From Aphrophora alni (lineage: Eukaryota > Arthropoda > Insecta > Hemiptera > Aphrophoridae), in the NCBI GenBank assembly GCA_963513935.1, contig OY740773.1, forward strand, positions 102,967,291 through 103,031,290: DNA of 64,000 nucleotides, read 5' to 3'. Positions 14,165-29,100 of the stretch are shown here, in pieces (the first letter of the stretch is position 1; every line of letters begins with the position of its first letter). A program made the translations under genes and the position numbers. Under the pieces are notes generated by a model. The model was given only the letters and a program-made list of their open reading frames with translations. It had not been told where the DNA came from and did no database searches.

Positions 14165-17100
14165 ATGACTACAAGCTTTGATAAGTTGTCTATTTGCTCA
14201 CCCTTTCTGTAATTTGTAAAGCCGCTACTACAGCTTGACACTCTTGAGTTTATTGGTAGCTCCAACTCGCCAATAGAACCTTCGCGCCCTTGTCTGACCG
14301 CTTCAACGGCTGATTCTCGCTCCGGCCTCGAACGTCCCCTCTGACGTGCTCGCTCCCGCAGTTAATCGATTGATTGCCCCTTCTCTTGACTCGCCGCTTA
14401 TATCTCTTTGACCTGCCTTGCGAAGTAGGTTGCCCATGCAAGGCAAGCATTTCATCATTTTCTTATTTATTTCACAATACTTGTCACTATTCTGGGTTTC
14501 ATGTATAGCTTCTACTTAAATATTTTCCTAATTATTATATTTTTATTCTAATATGTATCTAATCCTAACACGTTCCTAAGTTAGTCTTTGTCAGGAGTCA
14601 GGGTGATACAGTCACGTTATGAGACGGCTGGACAGACTCAGTTCTCCACGACAAGATGGAGGTTTTTAAGTAGTTGTGGTATTGAATGAAACTAACACGA
14701 TATGGACTGGTATTTCGTGAGTAAAGTGATAAACATAAACAATAAGTAATCATTAGGGGATGAGTTGTAGTGAGAAAGAACTGTGAAAAACTTTTAATCT
14801 GGATCTTAGCACATGCTTGATAATTTATAGTATAACAAAATTGACTCTTAGATTTAAGTAATTTGCCTGTTTATATATAACAATGTTTTTTTTTTCAGTT
14901 TTAATAAAAGGGAGATTTCTTGTTTTTATAAAAATGTCTGGCTAAGTCATTGTATTCCCATTGTCACGTTTATAGAAATAACTGCTAATTACGACCAAAA
15001 TGTAACCCTACCTTAGGCACATTAAAATATTAGATTGAATAATAAGTTTGTAAGAACGCAGACTTACAAACTAAAGTAACTTGATTTTTTGACTAAAAGC
15101 TCTTAAAGCACAAATTGAATTAATTAATTGATAATAAGAATTGGATAGTTAAATTTACAAATTAACTTAACTCCCCTAACAAATCACAACTGGATCTACA
15201 CTAGACATTTATCGACTTTGAAAACTGAAAGTGAAACATTAGTCTTGTGCAATCAATACTCAAATTTGTGATAACTAAACATTAATAGGGTTGCATAGCA
15301 TATTTAAACTAGCGTGATCAAATGATTAATGTTAATTTTTAATTTCACATAATTTGATAGGAAAGCTGAATAAAATTATAAAGATATTTATAAAATCTTA
15401 ATATTTATTTAAAGAATATAACAAAGATATATCCGGCAACAAATATCTTGCATTTGTTATTCATATTTAATGCACAGTTATAAAGTTAAACAACTGATCA
15501 TAAATCAAAATATGAACACACCAATCAAAATTTAACGGCACATAAACAACCGATCGCTAACTGAGTACTGAATATTAATAAAGATGTAATTTTCTTTTAT
15601 CTATAATGTATGTAAGAGAGTTTATGTATTGTTAATTTATACAAATAATGTAATTTATGTTGGTTTAATTTAAATTAAATTATGATACTTTTATTATCAT
15701 TTTGTTTTTTGCAGTTGGCACCAAAACATCCTTATGTAACAACAAAGTTAACAAGTCCAAGCAAAAGTCGTGAAGTTCAAACATTACTAGCAAATTTCAG
15801 AGCTGTGGGTGGACGTTTACAACTACCTGACAAATCGAATGAAACAACTGTAGTGCCTGTAACTACAGTACAAACTGTGTCCACTGTTGCTTCACCTATA
15901 GATGCTTTAGATCCATCCAAGCATCAGCGCCTGGCTGTTTTGTTTTGTAGCTATTCATCAGTTTCACACAATGCGCCAGCATTCTGCGTTAATCCTTGGT
16001 TAGTTGTAGTTTTAATAAATGTTAATCTTTGAATTGTACAAGGTCTGACTGGCCCTTGTATGGTCAGTCCTCATATTGAATATCACTAAAATGGTTTGCA
16101 CAGCCTTGATATACAAGGCTTGTTTCTTAAACAATTTAAAAAAAAAAATTATTTTTAAATAAAAACAAATAAAAAAAATTTGTATTACTATGAATAAAAC
16201 AACATTTATTTAGCTATTTTTCTACATAATTGCCTTCAACATTTTTTTTCTTCGAAAAATTCTGTGTCTTGCAATTTAAACCTGTTATACTATTTTTCAA
16301 TTTGTCGTCATCATCAAATCTCTGCGATACCAGCCAGAGTTTAATGTGAAGAAAGAGAAAATTGTCACTAAGAGCTAGAACAGGTTTATAAGGTGGATGA
16401 TTAATTATTTGCCAACAAATTCGTTTCAAGTCACTCATTGTGAGATTTGCCTTGTGTAGCCAGGCATTGTCATGCAGAAACAAAATTCTGCGGAACAGCA
16501 TCCTGTGTTGTTTTATATAGCTCTTTTAAAATATCTTAACGTTTTATAATACGAATCGGCTGTCACAGTAGTTCCTCAATCACAAAATTTAACAAGAAAG
16601 ACACTCCTTTTGTCCCAAAAAAACATTAACCATTTGCTTTACCAAACATTGAATTGATGGTTTTCATGAATTTTTTAATCAATTTCTTCAATCAAATCAT
16701 CCATGAGCAATGATGGCCTACCGCTAAATTCTTCATTGGGGATGTTCATTCTTGCTTCTCGAAATAAACGACACTGTCTTACTTTTCCATCACTTATATT
16801 TCAGCCACCTATTTTTTTACATAAAAAAATCAGATTATTGCTTGTACTTTACACTTTTTGTGCTGTTCTATCCATGTTAGAATTAAGCCTTATGTATCCT
16901 CTAATAATTCCACAGTTTTCGTTATTGGTATATTTGTATAAAGGTTCACAATATCTAATGAAGCCAAAGTATAACTGGGGTCTAAACTTGATATCTATTA
17001 TTCTTTCAATAAGTTCCAAACGGTTTCTTAAACTATGGTTGTTAGATAATGTAACTTCTGACTTTATGATCTTGTTCAGTTTTTTAGCCAATCTATATGC

Positions 17101-20100
17101 TGGTGTTGACATTAAGTTTACCAATGGCCAAATAGGAATGTTCTGTTTGTGAACTTTGGGGAGTCCCCGTAATGTCGGTGCTTTGGTTTTTATTAATTTT
17201 AATTATCTAATGTTGTTGTTGTTAAATAGACATTTACTCCTGCTTATCTTTTTGTTGATAATGCTATGATATTTTTACTAGGATCATGATCTAGCCTAGA
17301 GATATCATTACCAATAAAGAAATTACTGGCCTTAAATTGAAGGGATCATGAAAGATACCTCGATAATTCTATTTTTTCCGTCTGCTGAACCTGTGGCCGT
17401 ATCCTTATAAATCGAAGTTTTGGAGGGAAAACCACCAAAACTCGAAGTTGTCTTGACAAATTGAATGGAAAACCAGGTAACACAGATATTCAAAGCGGTT
17501 CATGTTACAAAGTTTAATGTTACTATTGTCTAGTCCAGTCATCCAGTCCGAGTTTTAACTTAAAGTATGTAAGTAAACCATGGTCGGCTAGACCAAATAA
17601 ATTATAGAATTTTTACAAAAGAAAAATTGTGTTTTATTTGTTAAAATGGAATTCTATCAAGTACCGTCGGTTATCAGTGTAAACAACTTAAAGTATGTGT
17701 TTATTTACTGTACTTTTTAATGACTGTCATTAGTGTTTTTCATGTGAATTAGCAAGGTTACACTGCACTATGTATATGTGAGAAAATCAAAATTATATAT
17801 TAATTTCAATAATAAAATTATTATTCCTGGAGAAATTGTAATAACTAAATTTTAAATTTTACAAAGACTGATTTAGATACTGCAATAAAAAGAAGTGTTT
17901 AATGTCACCTGAAATAGAATTTAAAGATTAAATTATAGATCATAGACAAATTATTGGTTACAGGGTGGTACATATGGACTTCTATGGTCGTAATGACATT
18001 CCACTTGGTGCCTTCCTTGAACGTTATTGTTTTCGTACAACTTATGTATGTCCTTCGGAAGACTGTGATACACCAATGTTGAGTCATATTCGTAGATTTG
18101 TTCATGATGGTGGAGCAGTGCATATTTCTTTAAAGGAAATTGAAGTTTCGTCTCAAACAGATGACAGTGTCATTATCATGTGGAGCTGGTGTCCACAGTG
18201 CAATTTGGTGAGTCTTGTGTTTTGTGTCTGTGCATATTATAACACGTGTCTTGTGTTATTTCATTTAAAATAAACGGTGGAAAACATTTCACAAACTTAT
18301 TTACTCATTCTTCTTTAAATATTTTACCATGAATATTCTATCCGTAATAAACTTCTTTAATATCCTGTCCAAAGAGTTACAATTTTTTAACATGGAGTTT
18401 ATTAATCTGCAATAAAGTTGTTTAACAGACTTCCAGAGAATATTAAAAACAAAGGTTCTATTGAAAGTAAGAGTTTGCTCATGCGTTACCTCATTAAAAA
18501 ATATATTTTACTTGGTGGAAGAATACCTTTGTGCTTCCAGAAACACCTTATTTCAATTTGCTTATATCGGAAAGGCTTATTTATTTATTTTTATTTGTTG
18601 GTTGTTGTTTGAATGTTTATGAATTTATAATAGTGCTGAATGTCATTTTTTATGTTGATTTATATGCTATTTTATTTAAATGTATATCTGGTTTTAACAC
18701 TTTGAAGCCTAACTCTCTAACGCGATGCTTTCCTACTGTGCCTGGGGGTTTTGGACATGTTTTTAAAAAATTGTGGTATGTGTTATATTTATCATATATG
18801 ACTTATTATATATCATTTTAAACCTAAAGAAATTACCTTTTATAATATATATACATGTAAATAGATATTTTACTCACAGTCAACACTCCTTAGTCTTGAA
18901 AAAGGGTAAAATACACACACAAACAAAAATAGCTACACAGCACTTCACTAAACATAATTGGCCTTTGTATGATACAGTTTGAAACATTCAGATACACAAA
19001 GGGGACTGAACATTCTGGGTTCACCATAACTCAAAAAGTATTTAGTATTCAAGAAAAACAACAAACAAACATAACGAATCGTGATTACTCAGTCACTAAC
19101 TTTGAACTAAACAAACGTCTGCTATGTTCCTCATAGACGTGTTACGTTACCTAGCATCTGCTTTATAATATTTATATTTAGTCCATATCAACAGCACAGA
19201 CTATTCGAAAATCAAAGGCATGCAAAGATAAATAACCAATTAGCTAAGCAAAAGTGCCGAAACCCAATTATATGCCGACATTGCGATCGTATAGAATTAT
19301 TTAGCGCAGCCCGATGTATACTCAGGCTTCGGCGTCGAGCGCTGTTGCGACTTCCTGACCTATACTCGGTCTTAGGCTTCAAAGTGTTAAAGTTATTTGA
19401 TAATGATGAATTATTTATATTATTAGTATGGTTTAATCGGACATTTACCATTATGTTCCAGTTTCTAGTTTCACTTTGATAACAAGAGTTAATTTATACT
19501 CATGAAACATTGTGAATTCATTTTCATTTACACAAATGATGACAAGTATCCGATTAAACCATATTAATAAATGTATATGTTATTTTATCATTTATTGTTT
19601 AACATTGGTATGGAAACTGTAATTATGACATGTCACATGTTTCATGGAACAATGGAGAGGTGATGACGTAACTAAATAAAACCAAATAAAAACCAATCAA
19701 AATTATTCATCACCAAAAAAATATCAGTTTGGTCAATCTAAAATGTCAAAATGAACCACAGATAAAGTTTTTTTGAAATAAAAAAATTGAATTAAAGCTA
19801 AACTTGCTTTGCTAGTGTCATGAACTGTCCTCAGAATAAATCATATTTTATTGAAAATGGAGCTTTTAATGACAGACATCATTTTCAAAATCAGTTTTTT
19901 TGGAGTCAGGGATCTCAAAACAGATATATCTGCAAAACTCACTTACATTTTTTCTCTCTATACTACTTATAAGTGAGAAAGTAACCAAAAATATAATATT
20001 AATACTTGTTTGTAATTAATATGAAGAGTGTCTATAAAAATAACTCACAGTTTCAAAAGTAATTTTTCTAGTGATAGAATTAAAATACTTAAATGAATAG

Positions 20101-23100
20101 ATGTCGTGAGTGATGAAATATTTAAGGTTTTTCTTGTGTTTAGTAGGTTTTGATGTGTACCCAATTTGTAACATCTCCAAACGATAATCAACTGCTTCAC
20201 ATGTTCTCACCAGCAAGTTGGGTGTAATGGCTGTCCCCCTCAGGGGCTTACTCATAATGAGCATGGATATGGCGAACCCGAGGAAGCTAGCTGGATCTAT
20301 ATCTTTTTCTTGTAGCCTTGGGTTGGATCCCTCTCTTTCATATCTCTCTTAACAAACTCATATTTTCTTTCGGCCCTGATGTTATTAGTGTATTCTAGAG
20401 TTAGTCGTTGTTATAGAACGGATAATGTGTTGGAGGTTTAATAAATAACAATTGATGATTCAGTTCTATATTTTAATATAACCTTGTTATCTAATACAAT
20501 GGTTTTAATATTTTCAACCCAGATAGAAAGCAATGTTGCGTTAAGAAAGTTATTTCAATTAATTTTGTTTTGTATAGCGTGATCAATACAAAGTTAATAC
20601 AAGAACAGAAAACACACGAAGCTTGCTCACCTCTGTTGGTGGACCTTAACTATGCCTCGACTGTGATCCTTCATGGTCAATGGTTCTCTGGACTGTTTTC
20701 CTAGACTGAAGAACCCAACGATGTGGATGACACTTTAGCAATGTTCAACAGTACTGCCTTCTTCGTCAGCCTCACTGCCTACCTCCGGTCCACTCGCTCA
20801 TTGATTGACCTAGATTTCCCCCTCGGCTTATGTATCTTTGAATCTTTGAATGATCTGTGATACATTTGAAGTTTGCAAGCTCAGAGGTTTCCGAACTTTT
20901 TTAAATTTTTTTGCAATTTTTGTTTATGTTCTGGTATCTGTTATCACAACTTAGAATAAAAATGTAACTTAACCATTTAACCTAATCCTAATATTCAAAA
21001 CCTAACAGGATCTTTGTTTTATACTCTTTTATTTTTTTTATAAGGCGATGATGAGCGAGAAGTTTTTTGCTTTTAAACAGCAAGGAAAAACCTATGGGTG
21101 TGATAATCCTCCCTCACAGATGGTAAATGTTACAAATTTTCTATGAGTACACCTTGTCTTTACATAAATAAAAAAAATGCACAACGGAAATGTCTGGACT
21201 TTTAAGTGGTCATTAACCCTTCTCTCCATCTGTTTTGAAATTGATTTCATAGATCAAAAGCTTTTGATTTTTGACCTCTTGACCACTGTGACTTTTGATC
21301 AGATAGACCAGAACTACCAGATCTCAAAATTTCAGTCAATTTGACCAGGATTGCCTTTCTATAAGGAATTTGTATTGTGTATAGTCATTTTTACATTGTA
21401 AATACTATAGAATTTTAAAATATTTTTCTGCTAACTAAAATACTGTGAGGATTTTTTATGTATCAGAATTTTCAAACAAAATTATTTGTGTTAGTTATAT
21501 CGTTCACACTTAAAGTAAATAAAACAACAGTAGTTATACATTCTTCAAATTGTATTTAAAAAATCTAGCTATTCTGAGTAAAATGATATATAATAAGTAA
21601 AATATACAATTTTCATTTTAGTATACATTTTAAAAGGAAGAAACCGTGTATTACTCTTAGGTTTAAAAATTGAATTAGTAAAACTTATATTTTGATTCAT
21701 AATCAATATAACCTAATTTATAAATTTTTAGGTTTCCCCAATAATGCCTATGTCACCGGACACCTGGTCACTTTCTTTTGCCAAATACTTGGAGTTGCGT
21801 TGCCATGGTAGTATATACTCAACACGAGGTCTACCAGATTCAGCTTGTAAACATTCCTTACATCAAGATTGCTGCCAGTTTTTTGGTTACAAGAATTTAG
21901 TGGCAACATTTCAGTAAGTGGAAATTATTAGATACCTGTTGATAAATTGGAAAATATTTTTTCTAAAATCAATATTCCATGTAGTACACTTTCTTCATGT
22001 TTTATCAATAAAATTAATTGACAGGTTTTAAACTAATAGCTCTGTGAACAGTAGACTTCGTTTCTTATATATTGTCAGACATTCAGTATATTATGTTATT
22101 GATATAAAATGCTTGGGACTATCCGGCTAAATGTGGCGTTTGACTGGGGCAAATAGCAAAAAAGTCATATAAGCTAGTTGTTGAGGGTAAATAATTTCCT
22201 TTGCAATCAGGAGCCAAATTTATGATAACTAAACATTAGTACCATGTCATACCATTTTGAAATGGTCAAATATGTAAATATCCATATTTTCTTCAATTCT
22301 ATTAAAAGTCTGGTTCTTATCAATGATATGTTGGGTGAAGCTTGATTTTTGTAGTAGATCACAAGACGGACCTAAGGTAATTAAATATTTTATACATTTA
22401 TAGTTTAGAGTTTAATAGGGCACAGAGTCTATTATGTTTAGATTTTTTATGGATAAGAGACACAGGAATACCTTGGAAATTGGCCTTTGGTTTTAAATAA
22501 TGTTTTAGGCTATTAGGCTTTGTTCCTTTTTTACGTTTGTCAAGTTCTAGGTTTTTCACTTGATAATGAGAATTGAACCCTACTCTCAAAACATCGTGTA
22601 TTATTTTTTTATATGCATAATTGATGGGAAATGTCAAAATAAATTGTATCAAAATATGAACAATTCAATTACTTTATAACTAAAATAGATTCACTTTATG
22701 TACCCAGAACTAATTCAAAATCCATCTATTAGATAAATTTCATTTGTGATTTGCTAGGTGTACCAATCATTTATCTTTTCTAATCAAGTGCAAATATGAA
22801 AACCTTAATTCCTTCTGGTTTAGTGATTAAATCCTCCTATTCCAATAAAAAACCAGCAAAATAGTGTTAGATAGATACTAGTAAGATGTTCATAAATTAA
22901 AGCACGCATATAATAGTTCTACTGTTAAAAAATTCAAAATAATAGAAAAAATTTAAACCGTCTACACTGTTAGAATATGATTTCGAAAATATTAACAGAA
23001 ACATCCAAAATAAATTTAACATAGAGTTAGATCAGTTCCGTGGCAAATGTTGAAATAAACTATATCAGTAATGAGAACCATTCATCATTATTCAATAACT

Positions 23101-26100
23101 TTAAAACCAGAATTCAGTAAATTGTTCTCGAAACTCAATGTGGCTACTGCTTAACATGTGATGAAACACACAACAATATTTAGACTATAATATAAACAGT
23201 AAATAATATCACTGCTACTGTATACTTGAAGAAAAACCCTTGTTGCAAATAACCTAATTGTAACCCAACTTTAACTTCAATAGTTCAATCGATACTAAAG
23301 CAGTCATATCTGCTAGATTCAACAGTCTTGGTAATTGTTGAATTTATGAACTTGATTAATGTTAAATGATTTTTAAGTGTCTAATTTATTTGCAGGTATA
23401 CAAAAATCGCAGTTTGGGAAATTTCCTTGCCCCCGTTGATGCTGGTCACTCAACGTGTACAACATAACATACAACAAAATTCTATTTTAGAGGAGGTCAA
23501 GAAATGGTCACTCAATGGTTACGAAGTGTTCAGTGCTATATTAAGTAAACTTTGCAACTTAGCAGTCATTGGTGAAGGTATGATCTTCTGACGCTATTTT
23601 TATATTACTGTGTTTTACAATGTCTGTTTGGAACGTATCCAGCCACTTAGTATTAACAAAAATACTATGACTAGGTCCTCTTTTAAAGTGGTCCCACTTT
23701 AAACCTCGCGTAATTATTCTGCAAATTCCTCTTTTAGAATCTCCATCAACTGTCATGTTCTCTTTGGTTGGTTTAAAATATATTTTTTTAAAAGGCAATT
23801 TTTTAGGTTTGGAAAAAGTAGGGAGCCAAATTTGGTTTAGAAAAGCTGGGTGATTCCTAATTTTTGCAAAAAAAACCCTGCAAAAGGTATGTTGTCGTGG
23901 TGAAGATAATCCATGTAGTACTCTTTATTAATTAATTATTTGCTCTGTAGTTATGTACGCATGATAGACAACTTTGATACCACATCTTCTTCGGACTTAA
24001 TGACTTCTGTTTGGGGCTATTGTTTCAGAATCATAGACTCATGTTTCATCTCTTGTGAAACTTGATTGAGAAAATGTGAGTCATTGTTAACAGTTTGAAC
24101 TAAGTTCTCAGTAATTGCAATGCAAAATTCCTTCTACTCTCTTGATAGAAGCAATGGAACAAATTTTGTTATCACACGTTTCATTCCAAGACCCTTCATC
24201 AAAATCTCAATTTCTAATTTTATATGTCAGTTGCTAATTTTTGTAATATGTTGACGTAACATGTTCAGAATATGGATTACTTTCAACAAATTACCAGCCA
24301 TCTTTGAAGTGCTTATACCACAGTGTTATCTGGGCTTCATTTATTGAATCATCACCGAAAGCTTTTGTATTCATTCTAATAGTTTCCATACCCAAAAGTT
24401 CAAGTTTTAGAGAAAATTTTATACAGATTCACTGATCTTCTAGTTTGGTCGTTGTGAACACAACAAGTAACTCACTTAAAAACATGTATTAGCTAACTGA
24501 ATAATTTAATGGGCTATTAACTGTTTATACGTTTTCAGAAATGTTCTCCTTGATTGGCTGCCAAGTGTTACATCGAAGTCAATTGTGTATTCAAAATAAG
24601 TGTAGTAAAAATAATTGAGTGTAAATTGCATCGGTACCCTCACAACAGTATTGGTATTTTGTATTCATAGACTGGAGTTTCACCACCTTCTTTTTACAAA
24701 TGATTATGGAGGCGGATCCAAGTCTGTGCCCAACATAATTAATCCTTACAAACTAATTGTTTCAATGTAATTGTAAAAGACCCTATCCTATAAAGGTTGA
24801 AATTTATCCAGCAGTGCATCCTCGATGTCCTCACCTTGTATATTTGTGAGTTTAGCATCAGGATAGGATTCTAGCATGATAGCCATCTTGATGGAAAGAA
24901 TGTCCCTGTAAGTCATTACTTCCTTTTCAGATAGCTCTGAACATTGAGGATTTGTAACAGAAACTTGAGTCTCAACCCTGACCTTTTTCGAGGGTTCCTC
25001 AGTAGAAGATAGAGTGGTCAATTCGCTTCTACAACATTTGACCACACCCACCCTTGCCTTAGAACCCCTTTTTAGAACCAGAGACGATTCCTGACTCAGA
25101 TTTCTTTTTTCTCTTCCTCTTATCCCTCCGCCATTTGGAGGAATCACATTCTTCACCACTTTCTTGAAGCTTTTGCCTTGATAGCTCCTCTTCTGTCTTT
25201 AATGGTGAGATTACTTCTTTTGACTTACAGTTCACTTAGTTGCCTTATAGGATCGTCAAGTGAAGCAGAAAATCCTGGCGTATCTAAACCTTTAAGGAGT
25301 TCATCTTCTCCCTTTCTTGCTGATCCATGTAGATGCCACGAGAAGCTAGGGAAAGAACTTTCAACCCATGCTATTTACTGCCAAGAGCTCGCTTAAGTCC
25401 AGGAGGCTCTGTTTTCATCTCCGCTGGATAGAGTCAAAGAGACATTCACGACATTAGGGTTCGGCTGAAACATAAGAATCAAACAATGGGTAGAGAAGGA
25501 GACAGAAGATATTCAATAGGAAAAGTAGAAACAGGCATATACAGCATGTAGAGGAGTTATGCTGACTATAGAAAGAAAGGCTTCTAGAAGAGAAGACAGC
25601 TGGAAGGGTGTTTACAATTGGTAGTCCAATCGGGCTGTGGGATCACCAACCCCTACGCCAGGACTGTTCCTCCATACTCAGCTAGCTTCATCAGTTATCA
25701 CAGAGAAAATGGATATGTTGCTAGATAGAATATTCACATTGCATTTGATTACGTGTTGTGTTCCATGTTAGTGTTATGTTTTTAGTGAAAACACCTTACG
25801 AAGCCAGCTGTGTATGACGAAACAGCTCTATAGTATTTTCTATAAAACCACAAAATTAGAATAGCATAGATTCAAAAACAAAGTATTTATAACTGATTAT
25901 CCTACGATTCTGTAATCTTAGCGAATTTGTAAACAAAATTAATAGTTATGTACAACAATGATGGGATATTTAGTCACAGAGGAGTATCTTAATCGTTTTG
26001 GTTCATCAAACTCGCCGCTCTGTGTTGGCGGTTGCATTGAGTTTGAATCTTTGTTACATATAATACTGAAATGTGAAATCAGTATTTTACTGCATAGTCC

Positions 26101-29100
26101 AATCAGGGGTAAGCAAGTCAATCTGTCCTATTCAGATTATCCTAACAAGTCATTCACCGTTTGTTGTTGCTGAGAAAGTTCACAGGACACATCATGACAT
26201 TGGCATTACCTGATAGAGGACTCACGTACTAAGAAGTCTTTGGTTAGAATTTAACCGGACATATAGCCTATTATGTTTAGATTTTGTATGGATAGGAGAT
26301 ACAGGCTTACCTTGGAAAGTGGCCTGTGTTCTCTTATCCATACAAAATCTAAACATACTAAGAAATATATAGTTACAACAATGAATGACTGAATGTTGTA
26401 AAAATAATCAAAAACTGTAGTAAAAAGTAAGGGAGGAGTGTGAACATCTTCCACTATTATATATTTATATGTGTGGTGAGGGGGAAGCATTCCATCCTTC
26501 AATGTAAGTGTTATCATCTAGTTATACACGTTTTGTGAAACTTTCTTAAAATTTAGCATAATTATACTTTTTTACAATAGGTTTTGTAAACTCATTTAAA
26601 AATGACACCCGTTTCACAATGTCAGGGTATCAACTAATTTAAAAAAATTCCATCGATTTTACAGACAGATATATTGTTTCTTTATTGTATAAATTGATCG
26701 TTAATATAAAACTATTTTAACAAGCGTGTTTTTCTGCAAGTTATTTTCTTCTTCTGTTGGTAGCAGGTGTACCTGCATTAAAGCTACAGCTACAGAAAGA
26801 ACAAGCAGTGTTTAAGTCCTTGGTTGAAGAGATACAAGTGCGCCTCACATCTCCAACATTGGAAAACAAAAGTTTCTTTCCTTCAAATGAAGGTATTTTT
26901 TCCATTTAATATTTGAATTTACTCAATTTTAATGTAATAGCAGATATTTCTTGTTGAAACTCCATATTCGAGGATAAAATAAAGCAAAAGCTCAAAGTTT
27001 CAAAATATTTTAATAATATAAATGAGCTACAATTGTTTCGCCTTGCGGCATCATCGGGCAACTGTTGCTGATGATGCCGCAAGGCGAAACAATTGTAGCT
27101 CATTTATATTATTAAAATATTTTGAAACTTTAAGCTTTTGCTTTATTTTATCCTTGAATTTACTCATTTTATGTATTATATTCTAAATCTACTTCATAGA
27201 GATAGAATGTAGTACGAGATGTGTTTATGTTAAATAAGAAACTTATATAATAGCCTACTTTTATTTATAAGTAACACAATTCTAATAGCCTTCAATATAG
27301 TCCTCATTTGCATGTATAACATATGGCGTGGAGCATGTTAGTTTCTGTCAACTGTTTTCACTCTACTGCATCAACTAACTCAATACATGTTTAGTACAGA
27401 TTTCACATTAAGGGAAAAGTTAGATGTTGCCAAATTTGGTGAATATGGAAGATGTTCAAATGTAGTAATGTGTTTGTCCGCCAAAAACTGCTTCACAGGA
27501 AGTGCTGGATGAGAAGGGGCATTGTCCTAATGATGAACTTTTCCACAGTTCTGGTAATTTTTAACACTCAGTTTCTTAAAATGTTCAGTGAGAAGATATA
27601 TATTTTCAATGCCGATTATAATACATGATTTGATTCCCAGCTAAAAATGAAAACTTTTGAAATCAGTCCAATAGTTTCTGAGTTATAACTATTTTTTTAC
27701 TGCTGTAAAGTAGGACATCCACATTTTTCGAGACATTTCCTTATTTCAGTGACAATATATAAATTTTCAGTAACAAAATTGGTTTATAATTTTAATGCTA
27801 ATTGGAAATGAAATTATTTTTAAAATTGGTACATTAGTTACCAATTAACAATTTATGAATGTTTCCTACTGATAATATAGTCTAGTATATAGTTTTGACA
27901 TTTCAGCAATAAGATACAATTTTATCAATAACATAATTGGAACTAAATTAAAACATTATTTAGATTTATTAAAATCATTTAAGGTTTAAAAGTTTTAGGT
28001 GGTTTTGGTGTGAAACCCGCTTTATTTTAAATTGAGTGATATGACTCATATCAAACCAAGGTAGCTGACTGATTTGCGGAGCAATGCTTCTCACATGGAT
28101 ACATGATATGTTCGCATGCAAGCTCTAACAGCAGTTTCTATTTGCAGACGCCTAATGGTAAAACTAAAAATATTACGTACGAAGACAGTCTCACATAAAA
28201 AGTATTTTCTATTATATCTTCTCATTTTCTCTGCCCTATATATTCTAAATTGTAAAGGATAAATAGAATTTTTTTAAATGTTAGTAGATTTAATAACAAA
28301 AAAAAGTTGTGTGCTTTATCTATCTAGTTACAAAATCTAAACTCAAATATCAATCCTGAGGTTCACACACTAAGTAAATAATATGGATAAGTAAGCCTGA
28401 TTTTAATATGGGCGGAGCTCCAGGCAAAGGTTGTTTTATATAAAATAACAAATGATTTTTTTTTTTTTAATATTTGTTTCTATTTAAAACATTGTAAAGA
28501 AAAATGAATATCTTGAAATTTTCTAATTTTTGTGGTTTCTAAAATAAAACTGTTATTTTTAGTTTCTCACATATACATAGTATAGAGAAACTTATGTGAT
28601 GTGCCATCACTGTCAAGTTTTACAGATACAGTGAAACGTCACTAATTCCAACCTCATTTCTTGATTAATCAAATTATTTCCATTCGCCGTTAACTTGACT
28701 ATTTTCTCTCATGTTACCTTACCTCTTTTAATCGAAGGGTTGATGAAAAATACCTCAATAATTCGAGGACCTGTGCTCGAACCTGTATAAATCGAGTTTT
28801 GTATAAATTGAACTTTTTTTGATAAATGGAATGGAAAACCAGATTGCTCAGTTAATCAAAACGGTTCCTGTTACAATGTTTAACCCACAATTATGGGTCC
28901 TCCTATTGTCTAGTCCAGTCGTCCAGTCCGAGTTTGAAGGTTTAACTAAAAGTGTTTTAGTTAGTGTTTCTTTATTGAATAAGGCTTTGTCCATTGGCAA
29001 AAATGAGAGCACAAAACACTATCGTACAAAGACAAATTGAAAGTTATAAAAGTTGTTAACGTTGGTGATAAAAAGAAATGTGACACTGCAAAGCAGTTCG

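Larger units (their letters stand above)
12865..15235. mobile_element. Large element with long terminal inverted repeats and a nested inverted repeat
   Basis: The outer arms include AAATGTCTAGTGTAGATCC near 12880-12902 and its complement near 15191-15213, with similarity extending to about 12912 and 15180. Nested inside, about 12905-13030 and 13474-13590 are inverted copies sharing ATCATCCTTTAGCTGGGAGG. A short hairpin with GGTCAATAT arms sits at about 13238-13300. No transposase was recognised. Confidence 0.5.

Noticed and set aside
14250..14450. 66-codon minus-strand frame rich in Arg in a GC-rich segment
   Set aside because: No similarity to a known protein and composition explains the open frame; kept only as a GC-rich island.
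16703..17152. 149-codon plus-strand open frame
   Set aside because: It is the antisense shadow of the Penelope reverse transcriptase fragment on the minus strand.
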